Source of the DNA: a virus
IMG/VR virus record: IMGVR_UViG_3300032284_002783
Span: 1 to 64,000 of that record
Length of the DNA stretch: 64,000 bases
Reading direction: 5' to 3' (one strand)
Each line of letters starts with the position of its first letter. Positions within the stretch are counted from its first letter, which is position 1. The notes below the pieces were generated by a model, which saw only the letters and a list, made by a program, of their open reading frames with translations, made no database searches and was not told where the DNA came from. Below are positions 1 to 8,216 of this stretch, piece by piece. The translations under genes were made by a program, and so were the position numbers.

Positions 1-1
1 G

Positions 2-58
2 GGTTTTTATTTTAAACACCGCGAACATGCTGTACAGTTTATACTTACATGGGGATAA
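2..58 (+). CDS. C-terminal end of a small W-C/E-D-F-L-W family protein (cut by window edge)
   Basis: The open frame entering from the left edge reads G-F-Y-F-K-H-R-E-H-A-V-Q-F-I-L-T-W-G and then stops. This is the C-terminal signature shared by the next three genes (aromatic-x-F, acidic pair, F-x-L-T-W). Its last codons overlap the start of the next gene, as in the rest of the array, so I read it as a fourth member of the plus-strand array. Only 18 codons are visible. Function unknown. Confidence 0.7.
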   Translation, partial: GFYFKHREHAVQFILTWG

Positions 59-252
59 CAGTTAAAAATTTTCCATGGCAGGCTGTTATAAAGCCTGGAT
101 ACGACTCTATCAATCGTAATCGTATTGTAAATTGGTTGATTATGAATATTGGACTTGAACGTTGTTGGTGGACTTATGTTGGAGTTGAAATGCATGTACT
201 CTTTACCCTTCGTGAAGATCAGATACTATTTAAGTTGACGTGGTATGACTGA
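49..252 (+). CDS. Small W-C/E-D-F-L-W family protein, 67 aa
   Basis: Short hypothetical protein ending in F-T-L-R-E-D-Q-I-L-F-K-L-T-W-Y-D. The terminal pattern (E-D, three residues, F-x-L-x-W) recurs in ten predicted proteins in this window. The ATG overlaps the T-W codons of the preceding partial gene, and the stop overlaps the next gene by 8 bases, so the array is probably translationally coupled. No enzymatic motif is visible and the role is unknown. Confidence 0.7.
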   Translation: MGITVKNFPWQAVIKPGYDSINRNRIVNWLIMNIGLERCWWTYVGVEMHVLFTLREDQILFKLTWYD

Positions 253-445
253 CATCGAAGCCCTAGCATACGTAAGTATCGATCAAACTCCGGCTGATCT
301 GAATAATCTTGTGCAGATTGGCCTTTGGTGCCAGAAAAATCTTGCACCAAATAGTTATGGTTTTGATCTGCGTAATAACACTTGGAAATTTAGCAGTCAA
401 GAAAATCTCACTTGGTTTTTATTAACATGGGCGTATAATGGTTGA
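245..445 (+). CDS. Small W-C/E-D-F-L-W family protein, 66 aa
   Basis: Second complete member of the plus-strand array. It shows the W-C pair in the middle (about residues 28-29), then a W-K-F block and the terminal Q-E-N-L-T-W-F-L-L-T-W signature. It overlaps both neighbours by 8 bases, consistent with coupled translation. Function unknown; the paralogues point to local duplication. Confidence 0.7.
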   Translation: MTDIEALAYVSIDQTPADLNNLVQIGLWCQKNLAPNSYGFDLRNNTWKFSSQENLTWFLLTWAYNG

Positions 446-650
446 TCAAGAGGAATTTGGTTGGCGATATTCAGCGAATATATCCACCGGCACAGTGGAT
501 AAAATGCGTTGGTGTAAACAGACTTTTGGTCAGTTTGGTGAGAGATGGAGTGTGAGATTTGCTGTAAGACATATTTTTATTTTTAAGCGACAGGAAGATC
601 ATGCCATGTTTGTGCTGGCTTGGCATGATGATATTCTAAAACTAGACTAA
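438..650 (+). CDS. Small W-C/E-D-F-L-W family protein, 70 aa
   Basis: Last member of the plus-strand array. It has R-W-C near residue 25, a G-E-R-W-S segment, then I-F-I-F-K-R-Q-E-D-H-A-M-F-V-L-A-W. Its 3' end overlaps the convergent minus-strand gene by 4 bases, so there is no room for a terminator between them. Function unknown. Confidence 0.7.
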   Translation: MVDQEEFGWRYSANISTGTVDKMRWCKQTFGQFGERWSVRFAVRHIFIFKRQEDHAMFVLAWHDDILKLD

Positions 651-2122
651 CCAACTCGTCTTACTTGATCAGAGATTCTTGCATAATATTTGATTAAATC
701 TGCAGCAGCTTGAGCTTTGGCCTGAGGCTGTTGATTTTTATTGATTACAGCAATAGCACTGGCACCGGCAACAGGTATGCCTGGAGATCCTACTAGGTTA
801 CCAAGATATTGATCAAGCAGCTTTGCAGTTTTAGCCAGTGATGAACTGTGATAAAAACTATTAATCATAGTTTCTGTGCCTTTGTTGAACCAACCATCTG
901 ATCCAATGCCCCAGAATGGATACCATTTACCTGCTGCAACAGATGCTTTACCGCCGCTGCCTGTGCTGCAATAAAACGGTATAGTATGTCCTGCAAAGTT
1001 TACCACCACAATTGGTCTACCATCAATGTTGGTGATAAATGTACGGGTATTGTTAGCAGTGGGCATCTGTACAAGATCCACTTGTTGTGTTAATTTTACT
1101 AGATTACCAGCAAGAGTTTTTTGTGGCGTTGATAAGTCTTCTTTTACTGGACGACTAGTAGTTTTACCTCCGGCACTGCGTTTACGTCTAGCAGCGCAGT
1201 GAGCTCGTTGGCTAAATCCGCGCGGACGGCTGCAGTCAATACTACGCTTGTATTTGTTGGTCCAGGTCTCGGTAATTGGAGGTGCTGTGCGTTGAATTCG
1301 CTTGAACCACTCTAGGTTAAAAAACGCAGGCGCCGCGACCACAGCAAAGCCACTAACACGACGATGCATATTAGTATCTCGACGCATTTTACCTTTGCTA
1401 TCTATTATTGGCGGAGACAGACGAAATTTTGCAGATATTGGAGTACGTTTCCCCTGTCCTGTAATCATATTAACTTGTAGATTTTCTCCCATGTCCCAAT
1501 TGAATTGATTGACCAGTGCCTGTGCCATGTCATAATGCACAGCATCCAATGCCGGCCAAACAACAACAATATCCTGTATGGGAATATAAAGCAATCTTAG
1601 ATCATGATCACTTTGACGTGCAGCCATACCAACCATGCGTTGATAGCCAGGATTAATCAGGATCTCGACAGGTTTATCCTTAACAAATACAATGTTATCA
1701 GCTTCTAATAAGATTGATTCTGTAGAGTTCTTTCGGCCACGACGCATGTTAATTTGCCAGCGTGCTAGTTGTCCTTTACGACCCGGTGCCTTGGCAGCTT
1801 TTTGTAGCTGAGCCATGGTAGCATTTTTAGGGATACCATGTCGTTGACTATCCCCTGGGCGACCTGGCCCCTTACCATCTGCAAAATTTTCATCTACAGA
1901 TTTTTTGCTGCGTAGATCTTTTAATCTTTGTCTTAGTCGGTGTAATTCACCGGCGTTGCTTTCGGTTCCTGACAGTCGACGATCATAAAGTATTTGTCTT
2001 ATACGAATTAAGATTTGTTTTTCTTCGGACTCAGATTCACTAATAACATTAGACGCATGATCTACGGCATTGCGATCAAGTTCATTTAGATTTCTTTGAT
2101 ATATTAGATCAGAAATCTTCAT
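647..2122 (-). CDS. Phage protein of unknown function with a Cys/Arg-rich SQRAHC motif, 491 aa
   Basis: The middle carries I-D-C-S-R-P-R-G-F-S-Q-R-A-H-C-A followed by a basic run (about residues 292-312). I associate motifs of this shape with uncharacterised proteins of T4-like phages; that is memory, not a search. The N-terminal third is charged and probably helical (E-S-E-S-E-E-K and R-L-R-Q-R-L-K-D-L-R). It starts in a 4-base ATGA overlap with the gene upstream and is the third gene behind a late-type promoter at 4113-4120, so a late, possibly virion or packaging, role is inferred. No enzyme motif recognised. Confidence 0.6.
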   Translation of the reverse strand: MKISDLIYQRNLNELDRNAVDHASNVISESESEEKQILIRIRQILYDRRLSGTESNAGELHRLRQRLKDLRSKKSVDENFADGKGPGRPGDSQRHGIPKNATMAQLQKAAKAPGRKGQLARWQINMRRGRKNSTESILLEADNIVFVKDKPVEILINPGYQRMVGMAARQSDHDLRLLYIPIQDIVVVWPALDAVHYDMAQALVNQFNWDMGENLQVNMITGQGKRTPISAKFRLSPPIIDSKGKMRRDTNMHRRVSGFAVVAAPAFFNLEWFKRIQRTAPPITETWTNKYKRSIDCSRPRGFSQRAHCAARRKRSAGGKTTSRPVKEDLSTPQKTLAGNLVKLTQQVDLVQMPTANNTRTFITNIDGRPIVVVNFAGHTIPFYCSTGSGGKASVAAGKWYPFWGIGSDGWFNKGTETMINSFYHSSSLAKTAKLLDQYLGNLVGSPGIPVAGASAIAVINKNQQPQAKAQAAADLIKYYARISDQVRRVG

Positions 2123-2493
2123 TGGCGTTTCATTTGATTTTGGGCATCATCAATACGCTGCTTACTGTGTTCAATATCTTCTTGAATTCGCAAACGTTGT
2201 TGTAATGAACTTTCAGGAACTGGTTTGTTTTGCTGTTTAAGCTTGTCTATTTCATTGTCGATATCAAACAATGTGCGTTCGTCACTGCGTTTAGCACGGT
2301 TGTAGAAATCAATTTGAGTTTGTAGACTGTTAATATGGATTTCTTTCAATTCGCCATACCAGGCCCAGCGCGGAAGACCACTCGAGTTCCACCACATAAG
2401 AGCAGTGAATATCATAGCAGCGAGAGAGCCCAGCGTAATCAACGGTTTAACTTTACCATCTACTCGGTCTTTCAACCACTGCCAGTTAAACAC
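2119..2493 (-). CDS. Small membrane-anchored coiled-coil protein, 124 aa
   Basis: One hydrophobic segment at about residues 19-36 (I-T-L-G-S-L-A-A-M-I-F-T-A-L-M-W-W) is followed by a long charged helical region rich in Q, K, E and D. The layout of one N-terminal membrane helix plus a coiled coil fits a virion or lysis accessory (for example spanin-like) protein, but no lipobox or other deciding motif is seen. It is overlapped by the downstream gene by 4 bases and lies 14 bases after the gene upstream. Confidence 0.55.
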   Translation of the reverse strand: MFNWQWLKDRVDGKVKPLITLGSLAAMIFTALMWWNSSGLPRWAWYGELKEIHINSLQTQIDFYNRAKRSDERTLFDIDNEIDKLKQQNKPVPESSLQQRLRIQEDIEHSKQRIDDAQNQMKRQ

Positions 2494-2507
2494 AGTTTAA
2501 CTCCCGT

Positions 2508-4079
2508 TTAAATCCACATATCTGGATTGGTTAGATTATTCATGAATCCACGCCAGAATTGTGGCAGACCTTGTCTACGTGCAAGATTCTTCAGTGTGCT
2601 GTTGACTGCTTCTTCGTCTTTAGGATCGACATAACCAGCAACCGTCTTTTCAATAACCCTACCAAGATCGGTAAGTGCCTCATTGCTATAATCCGGAGAT
2701 GGATCATGCAATGCTGCAAGAGCATCTTTCAAATCTCCGGCAGTTCTAGACATTCTAGCTGCATCTTCTCCTTTACCGGCTGCTTCAGCAGCAGACATTT
2801 CTGCCTGTAACTTGTCTATAGCCTTTGGTAGCAACTTATCTAATGCCGGGTGCAATGCCTGAATAACTTCTGAAGTTGCAGGGCGTGCTCTTTCCTGTGC
2901 ACGACCGGTAACAACGTCTCTAGCAACACCGCCCGGACTTCTAACTGCACCGGGAACATCTTTCTTAGGAGCAGAAATAGATTTTATCACAACTTCCTTG
3001 TCGTGCTTTCCAGTTTCAGGATTGAATACAAACTTTTTAACCGGACCGGGAATTTGTTCGGGCTTAAATTCTTTATGTGTCCATTGACTTGGTTCAAACT
3101 CACGAGATTTCATTAATCGAGAACTGCCAACATAGACCTTTTGAATAGCACCTATAGCTCCGCGAAGTAGATCAAAAAAGTTTTCTCTATTTTGAGAATC
3201 GTATTTGTCAGGTATACCAACACGCTTCATGTTATAGCTGGTAGCAGGTGCGTTGTCAGACAATTTGCCACGACGTCTCTCAGCACTTCTATCAACTTTT
3301 ACAATTGGTTTACCGGTGTCTGGATCTTTTTTGATTTTTGATGTAACTTTTCCAGTCTTTGGATCAACAGTGTCCTCGGTTTCATATTCATCGGGAATTA
3401 ACATGTTATCTACACGCATGTCTTTGCTGAATGCTACAACACGATATCTTAGATTGGTATCGCCTTTGGCATCATATTCCTTGCCGCGTTGTGCAGCTTG
3501 TTCAGTTTTATCTAATATGTACTTTTCATCCGGCTTTGCATATGCAACTCCAAATTTACCAACAATTATCAAAACGTTATCTGGATTGTTTTTAAATTCT
3601 TGATTTTGTAATCTATCTCCCTTACCGATGAAATCCCATTCGGTTGTATCAGATAATTTTTCAAATCTATGTAGGTATTGAAGCAGAGATTTGCCACCGT
3701 TTAAGTATTCAGGTGTTTTTAAAATTTGACCTGGCTTGCTGGCATCTCTTTTTTTTGGCATTCTCTGTCCCGGCTTTGCCAATATTTTGAACAGGGTGGT
3801 TGTCTCTTCTAACGTTTCTTCTTCAACTGTTTCTTCTTCAACAGTGGTCTGTTGATTAATAAACTCGCGTAATATTTGTTCGCCGTACACAAAATACTCT
3901 GTGTTAACATTTAGAGATTCTACAAATGCTCTGTATGCTTTCATTTGATCAGCAGTTGACGATGTTTCAACAGCAGGGCTGGCAGCAACTGATGGAATAT
4001 TGATAACCGGCATTGGCTGTATTTTGCCAAGATTTTCAATCATTTCTGCTAATTTTTGAATTTTGTCTTTCTGCGTCAT
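2508..4079 (-). CDS. Phage protein of unknown function, 523 aa
   Basis: Hydrophilic protein with an acidic Glu-Val-Glu-Glu-rich stretch near residues 78-95 and a K/D-rich middle. The C-terminal part is helical and alanine-rich. A T4-type late box (TATAAATA) lies 34 bases upstream of the start, and an AAAGGA element sits just before the ATG. Two more genes follow in the same transcription unit. No family recognised; late expression suggests a virion or assembly role, which is inference. Confidence 0.6.
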   Translation of the reverse strand: MTQKDKIQKLAEMIENLGKIQPMPVINIPSVAASPAVETSSTADQMKAYRAFVESLNVNTEYFVYGEQILREFINQQTTVEEETVEEETLEETTTLFKILAKPGQRMPKKRDASKPGQILKTPEYLNGGKSLLQYLHRFEKLSDTTEWDFIGKGDRLQNQEFKNNPDNVLIIVGKFGVAYAKPDEKYILDKTEQAAQRGKEYDAKGDTNLRYRVVAFSKDMRVDNMLIPDEYETEDTVDPKTGKVTSKIKKDPDTGKPIVKVDRSAERRRGKLSDNAPATSYNMKRVGIPDKYDSQNRENFFDLLRGAIGAIQKVYVGSSRLMKSREFEPSQWTHKEFKPEQIPGPVKKFVFNPETGKHDKEVVIKSISAPKKDVPGAVRSPGGVARDVVTGRAQERARPATSEVIQALHPALDKLLPKAIDKLQAEMSAAEAAGKGEDAARMSRTAGDLKDALAALHDPSPDYSNEALTDLGRVIEKTVAGYVDPKDEEAVNSTLKNLARRQGLPQFWRGFMNNLTNPDMWI

Positions 4080-4112
4080 GTTTAATCCTTTAGAATTGCA
4101 TACGGTATAGAT

Positions 4113-4120
4113 TATTTATA
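4113..4120 (-). promoter_or_regulatory. T4-type late promoter box
   Basis: TATAAATA on the minus strand, matching the T4 late consensus -10 element read by gp55/gp33/gp45-programmed RNA polymerase. It is 34 bases upstream of the gene starting at 4079, with no good -35 box. Confidence 0.6.
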
Positions 4121-4163
4121 ACACTTGCTGATATTGTTTACGGGTAATTTCGTGTCAAGTCAC

Positions 4164-4194
4164 AAAAAAAGGGCGATTTATTCGCCCTTTTTTT
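4164..4194. terminator. Bidirectional intrinsic terminator
   Basis: GGGCGA and TCGCCC pair around a TTTAT loop, flanked by seven A and seven T, so both strands have a U-tract. On the minus strand it lies 17 bases after the OmpA-like gene and closes that unit before the late promoter of the next one. Confidence 0.85.
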
Positions 4195-4211
4195 GTCTTA
4201 AGATTTAAGTT

Positions 4212-5177
4212 TTACTGTAGAACGATTTCAACTCTACGGTTTTGTGGCTCACGAGCATTTGGTCCAGTCTGAACCATTAGTCCCTGTTCGCCCTTGCCAA
4301 CTACAGAAATTGCGCTGGCTGGTACGCCTTCAGCAACCAAAGCGTTCTTAACGCTGGTAGCTCTACGTAGGCTTAGTGCCATGTTATAGCTTTCTGGTCC
4401 ACTGGTGTCAGTGTGTCCTGTAGCAGTAATCTGAGCAGTGCCCTTTGAACGATATGCGCTAGCAGCTTGCTTGATTACATTCATGCCTGCGGCAGTGATG
4501 TTGCTCTTGTCCCAATCAAAGAATACCATAAAGCTGGTAGCTGCTGGTGCTGCTGCAACTGGCACTGGTGCCGGAGCCGGAGTATCAAACTTATATGTAA
4601 GGCTCAGCATAACGCCGATGTTGTTGTTAGTCCATTGTGCATTGTTTACACTAGGATTGGTAGTTCCGTAATAACGACCATCGAGATTAACACGAAGGTT
4701 TTCTGTTGCCTTATAACCTACACCGACAATGCCCTGATATGCAAGTGCAGTGCTGCTGAGAGGGCTGTTGCCGTCTACCAGAGCAAGACCTGCGCCTACA
4801 CCAGCATATGGGGTAATAATGCTGTCTGGCATAAAGTCATAAAGAGCATTTACCATAAATGCTAGCTGTCCGACCTGATTGCCAAGTGCAGTGTTTGGAA
4901 CGTTTACGTTAGTTGGATTGTAGCGATAAACAGTTTCGAACTCAACACGTGGTCCGACAAAGTCGTATCCGAACACGCCACCAACTGCCCAACCTGTCTG
5001 TGGTGTAACACCTACAACTGGAGCAGCCATTACGTTTGTATTAGCATTGAAATTGGTCATCCAATTAAGACCACCTTCAATGCCTGTATAAAATCCCTGA
5101 GTCTGAGCGTTAGCAGTCTGGGTCAAAACTAGACCAGCCACAGCGCAACCAAGGGCAAGCTTTAGTACTTTCTTCAT
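4212..5177 (-). CDS. OmpA-family outer-membrane protein (beta-barrel plus peptidoglycan-binding domain), 321 aa
   Basis: A Sec signal peptide (K-K near the start, hydrophobic core, A-N-A cleavage near residue 24) is followed by a roughly 180-residue beta-barrel-like region of alternating aromatic and polar strands. A Pro-Ala linker near residue 205 leads to a full OmpA C-terminal domain: T-A-T-G-H-T-D-T-S-G, S-L-R-R-A and N-R-R-V-E-I. The domain order is that of host OmpA porins. It stands alone, with a strong GGAAAGGAAG ribosome-binding site and its own terminator. A complete, exportable OmpA in a phage suggests envelope remodelling, receptor masking or superinfection exclusion (inference). 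It could be a recent host acquisition; codon choice was not measured. Confidence 0.88.
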   Translation of the reverse strand: MKKVLKLALGCAVAGLVLTQTANAQTQGFYTGIEGGLNWMTNFNANTNVMAAPVVGVTPQTGWAVGGVFGYDFVGPRVEFETVYRYNPTNVNVPNTALGNQVGQLAFMVNALYDFMPDSIITPYAGVGAGLALVDGNSPLSSTALAYQGIVGVGYKATENLRVNLDGRYYGTTNPSVNNAQWTNNNIGVMLSLTYKFDTPAPAPVPVAAAPAATSFMVFFDWDKSNITAAGMNVIKQAASAYRSKGTAQITATGHTDTSGPESYNMALSLRRATSVKNALVAEGVPASAISVVGKGEQGLMVQTGPNAREPQNRRVEIVLQ

Positions 5178-5268
5178 AATCTTCCTTTCCTGAAGTTAAA
5201 AACAATATATAGCTTAAACTAACTACAAATCAAACTAAATTATTGAATTCTAAATAGTTTTCCAAAAA

Positions 5269-5297
5269 TTGTATTTTTTTTGCAACACTCGTATAAT
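5269..5297 (+). promoter_or_regulatory. Sigma70-like promoter, leaderless type
   Basis: TTGTAT, 17 bases, TATAAT. The -10 box ends 8 bases before the desaturase ATG at 5306, so transcription should start at or next to the start codon. No ribosome-binding site is present. Confidence 0.65.
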
Positions 5298-5305
5298 TAG
5301 AGACT

Positions 5306-6061
5306 ATGATTAAATTCCATGCAACCCCCATCTCATTAAATTTGATACATCTAATTGCTACCATAGCCGGTATAGTATGGATATGTATCTCTCCATTTCA
5401 ATACATCAATTTGGTTTTCATATTCGTAGGCTATTTCCTCTTAGCCGGAGTTGGACACGAAATTTTTTATCACAGATATTTTTGTCATAAAAGTTTTGAA
5501 ACATATTTGCCTGTACAGTGGGTTGGACTTGTGTTAGGTGTGTTAGCCGGCCGAGGAAGTCCAACGGATTGGACAGCAATACATAGATATCATCATAAAT
5601 TTGCCGATAGTGATTTAGATCCACACAACCCGCGCAAGGAAAAATGGCGTGCATTTTTTCCTTATTTCTTTTTATATGATCAAAAAATTAATCCATTTAT
5701 TGTAAAAGATCTTTTGAAATCTCCTGTACAACGATTTATCAATAACTATTATAACTTGATTATTATATTGTTTGCAGTGTTATTTGCTGTGATAGATTTG
5801 AATTTATTTTTCTATCTATGGGTTATTCCCATGGCTATCACTGGTTGGATGATTTCTTTGGGAACTGTTCTTAGCCACACATACGGTTATAGAAATTTCA
5901 ACAGTAATGATAAATCGACTAATAACTTTATTATGAGCATTTTGTTATGGGGTCAAGGTTGGCATAACAATCATCATGCACAGCCAACAAGATGGGATTT
6001 AAGGATCAATTGGTGGGAAATAGATCCTTGTGCGTGGGTAATAAGATGTATTAAGCGCTAG
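5306..6061 (+). CDS. Membrane fatty-acid desaturase 1 (acyl-CoA desaturase-like), 251 aa
   Basis: Integral-membrane di-iron desaturase with the three histidine boxes: H-R-Y-F-C-H (56-61), H-R-Y-H-H (93-97) and H-N-N-H-H (220-224), separated by hydrophobic segments. Enzymes of this fold use O2 and two electrons to introduce a double bond or hydroxyl into an acyl chain. At 251 residues it is short, close to bacterial delta-9-type enzymes without a cytochrome b5 domain. It opens the unusual 5306-14650 cluster and has two paralogues there. The leaderless promoter suggests early expression. Substrate unknown; membrane phospholipid or acyl-CoA is inferred. Confidence 0.9.
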   Translation: MIKFHATPISLNLIHLIATIAGIVWICISPFQYINLVFIFVGYFLLAGVGHEIFYHRYFCHKSFETYLPVQWVGLVLGVLAGRGSPTDWTAIHRYHHKFADSDLDPHNPRKEKWRAFFPYFFLYDQKINPFIVKDLLKSPVQRFINNYYNLIIILFAVLFAVIDLNLFFYLWVIPMAITGWMISLGTVLSHTYGYRNFNSNDKSTNNFIMSILLWGQGWHNNHHAQPTRWDLRINWWEIDPCAWVIRCIKR

Positions 6062-6683
6062 TTGTAGTTGCTTGAGGCCAATTTGGATTATAACCATCTA
6101 CTAGATTTCTATATATTACGTACTGCTCTGTGTTTTGTATTAATGCTTTATAAGGTAGTGGAATAAATTCCCTATAAAATGTTGAGCTTAAACTACCAAA
6201 TAGAAAATATTTGTCTTTGATTTTTTCATACTTGCCCTGACGATTCATCGACATCATTACCCGCTTATTATATTCATTAAAAGTTAGCGCAAATACTTTT
6301 GCACCCTCTTTTTTAGCCCAGTCGATATGAATAGGCATTATGTGTTCTGCCACAACAATGCTTCCTCGATACTTTGGCATTTTCCATGCACGCACAGCAC
6401 CGATTACTACATTAGGATCAAACTCCGCTTTGTAAGATCCACTAGATGCTACAATTTCGTTGTTTTCATCATATAAAAAGCTAAAAATACCATTATCAGA
6501 TTTAAATCTATCAGTTTTTAGTAATAGATACAGCAAGGTGTTATTTTTGTTTTCCCAATCTGTGTATGCCATATTTGCACTGGCAGGTCGTTTGCTGTCC
6601 AATTCACATTTTTTACAGAATGAAAAAATGTCGTTTAATGTTTGATCATCGATGTTTTCAGGATCAACGGTTTTAACCTGCAT
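6051..6683 (-). CDS. GNAT-like acyltransferase, 210 aa
   Basis: The middle looks like a GNAT core: a strand with E-I-V-A-S-S-G-S-Y, then R-A-W-K-M-P-K-Y-R-G, a helix, a strand (A-K-V-F-A-L-T-F) and N-E-Y-N-K-R, as expected for the acetyl-CoA-binding beta4-alpha3 and the helix after beta5. The canonical Q/R-x-x-G-x-G/A loop is not clean, so the call is tentative. It overlaps the preceding PP-loop gene by 11 bases, so the two are probably co-translated, and converges on desaturase 1. Possible role: N-acylation of a product of the PP-loop enzyme (inference). Confidence 0.5.
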   Translation of the reverse strand: MQVKTVDPENIDDQTLNDIFSFCKKCELDSKRPASANMAYTDWENKNNTLLYLLLKTDRFKSDNGIFSFLYDENNEIVASSGSYKAEFDPNVVIGAVRAWKMPKYRGSIVVAEHIMPIHIDWAKKEGAKVFALTFNEYNKRVMMSMNRQGKYEKIKDKYFLFGSLSSTFYREFIPLPYKALIQNTEQYVIYRNLVDGYNPNWPQATTTSA

Positions 6684-7557
6684 TTGTGCCTTTCAATAAT
6701 TCCACTAATTGATTATATTCTATTTTGAAAACGCCGTCCATAGTTTTTCTTTTTTCTTTGAGAATTTGAATATTTGTAATTGAGTTAAAATCTTCTAACT
6801 TATCAATTTGTTCATAGCCGGTATATTTAGGTCTTTCTTCTAATTCAAACATTCTTGTATATACAGACCGGCGACTAGAAAAGGTTCCTAACTTTCCAGG
6901 TAATCTGTTGTTACCCAATTCAACAATAGTTGGATCTAATAAAAATGATAAAAAGGTTTCTGGTGTCCATGAATGAAAGGCACTGGTTCCTTTAAGTAAT
7001 CCTTTTTTGTAAAGATTGCCCCAGCCTTCCCAGGCTTCTTTTTGAGTGTAGTACCATAATCCGCTTGATAAATCTGGAGAAAGATATGGTTCTTCATTAC
7101 CACATAAAACACTGCCTTTTAAATCTAATGCTGCTTTCATTGTAGTAATATATTGATATGTACCAGAATTAGCCATTTCAGCAATTTCCAAAAATTCTCT
7201 GCTATTGACAAATTTATGAAAATCAATGTCTATAACCAATGGTTGCAGATTTCTTTTTTTACAATATCTAAACGCATGATCGAGATCGTGTTGGTTTAAT
7301 TGTGGATGAATGTTAACTATCACAGGAATTATTGGTAATTTGAGAGTTAAAAATGCTTCTAGCATTACTTCGCTGTCAATTCCTCCACTGTACAAAGCGT
7401 ACAAAGTACCTTCTCTGTTATTCCAAATCTCCTGGGCATTGATTAATAATTCTTCGCAATAAGTTTTTGGACTTCTACTCGTAGGAGATATTTCCAGACA
7501 AAAAGTCTCGGCTGTACCATGTGATTTTATAAAATTATTTTTTCGATATTCGATCAT
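6673..7557 (-). CDS. PP-loop ATP pyrophosphatase / adenylating enzyme 1, 294 aa
   Basis: The nucleotide-binding PP-loop reads Y-S-G-G-I-D-S-E, followed by a Rossmann-like alternation and N-x-H-D-L-D-H-A-F-x-Y-C-K-K-R-N. This is the adenine nucleotide alpha-hydrolase superfamily (QueC, asparagine synthetase, TilS and others), which activates a carboxyl or carbonyl as an acyl-adenylate. I chose the ATG at 7557 over the one at 7575 because an AGG lies 10 bases upstream. A clear paralogue is at 11305. No Zn-binding CXXC cluster as in QueC and no tRNA-binding domain is seen. Substrate unknown. Confidence 0.75.
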   Translation of the reverse strand: MIEYRKNNFIKSHGTAETFCLEISPTSRSPKTYCEELLINAQEIWNNREGTLYALYSGGIDSEVMLEAFLTLKLPIIPVIVNIHPQLNQHDLDHAFRYCKKRNLQPLVIDIDFHKFVNSREFLEIAEMANSGTYQYITTMKAALDLKGSVLCGNEEPYLSPDLSSGLWYYTQKEAWEGWGNLYKKGLLKGTSAFHSWTPETFLSFLLDPTIVELGNNRLPGKLGTFSSRRSVYTRMFELEERPKYTGYEQIDKLEDFNSITNIQILKEKRKTMDGVFKIEYNQLVELLKGTNAG

Positions 7558-7608
7558 TATTCTGCACCTGAACATTTATTTTATCATATGAAAGAGGATA
7601 TAATCAAC

Positions 7609-7636
7609 TTTACATTTTGATAGCGTGCTGTATAAT
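7609..7636 (+). promoter_or_regulatory. Sigma70-like promoter, leaderless type
   Basis: TTTACA, 16 bases, TATAAT, with the -10 box ending 7 bases before the ATG at 7644. It lies in the divergent gap between the PP-loop gene and the oxygenase-like gene. Confidence 0.65.
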
Positions 7637-7643
7637 TTTTAAT

Positions 7644-8216
7644 ATGAACGAAGAATTTATATTACCTTTTGATAAGGTTGCTATCAGTACCGAAGATGAA
7701 GCATATATCTATAACTTGTTAAAATCACATGACCAGTCAAAAGTGCTTGACTATCATGGATATCTACATCCAAAATTAACATTTAAAACTAAGTTCGCTC
7801 AGGAATTAAAAGCGTTTGGAGACACTATTGGTTTGAGATTAGCAGGAATTTACGCTTTTACGGCCAATGCAAATACCACAACCAGTATACACATCGATGG
7901 TAATATCGAGTCTGGACCGTTGCCTTGGAGAATATGTTGGTATTGCCGAGGAGATGCTGGCACATTAAGCTGGTATCCAACTGATTCAAATACAGTGTTT
8001 GATAATCATGTTGGTGCATACGTATTACCACGTACCATTGAACCAATTGCCTCAGTTAAGCTCAATATGAAAAGTGCTATCATACGCACTGAAATACCTC
8101 ATCTATTAGATTTATCAGGAACCACTGTAGATAGACTGACTATTACTGCTACATTTAAACCATATATAAGTTGGCAAGAATTAAGAGCTAGATTAAACAA
8201 TGTTAAGACTTGCTGA
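7644..8216 (+). CDS. Fe/2-oxoglutarate oxygenase-like (double-stranded beta-helix) protein, 190 aa
   Basis: T-S-I-H-I-D-G gives an H-x-D metal pair, followed by a strand-rich region with W-R-I-C-W-Y and a late R-L-T-I-T-A-T-F strand, a layout seen in Fe(II)/2OG hydroxylases. The distal His is not certain (candidate in I-P-H-L-L-D-L). The ATG at 7644 is preferred to a TTG 27 bases upstream because the TATAAT box lies between them. The end overlaps the GNAT-like gene by 17 bases. A hydroxylase acting on a cluster product is inferred. Confidence 0.5.
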   Translation: MNEEFILPFDKVAISTEDEAYIYNLLKSHDQSKVLDYHGYLHPKLTFKTKFAQELKAFGDTIGLRLAGIYAFTANANTTTSIHIDGNIESGPLPWRICWYCRGDAGTLSWYPTDSNTVFDNHVGAYVLPRTIEPIASVKLNMKSAIIRTEIPHLLDLSGTTVDRLTITATFKPYISWQELRARLNNVKTC

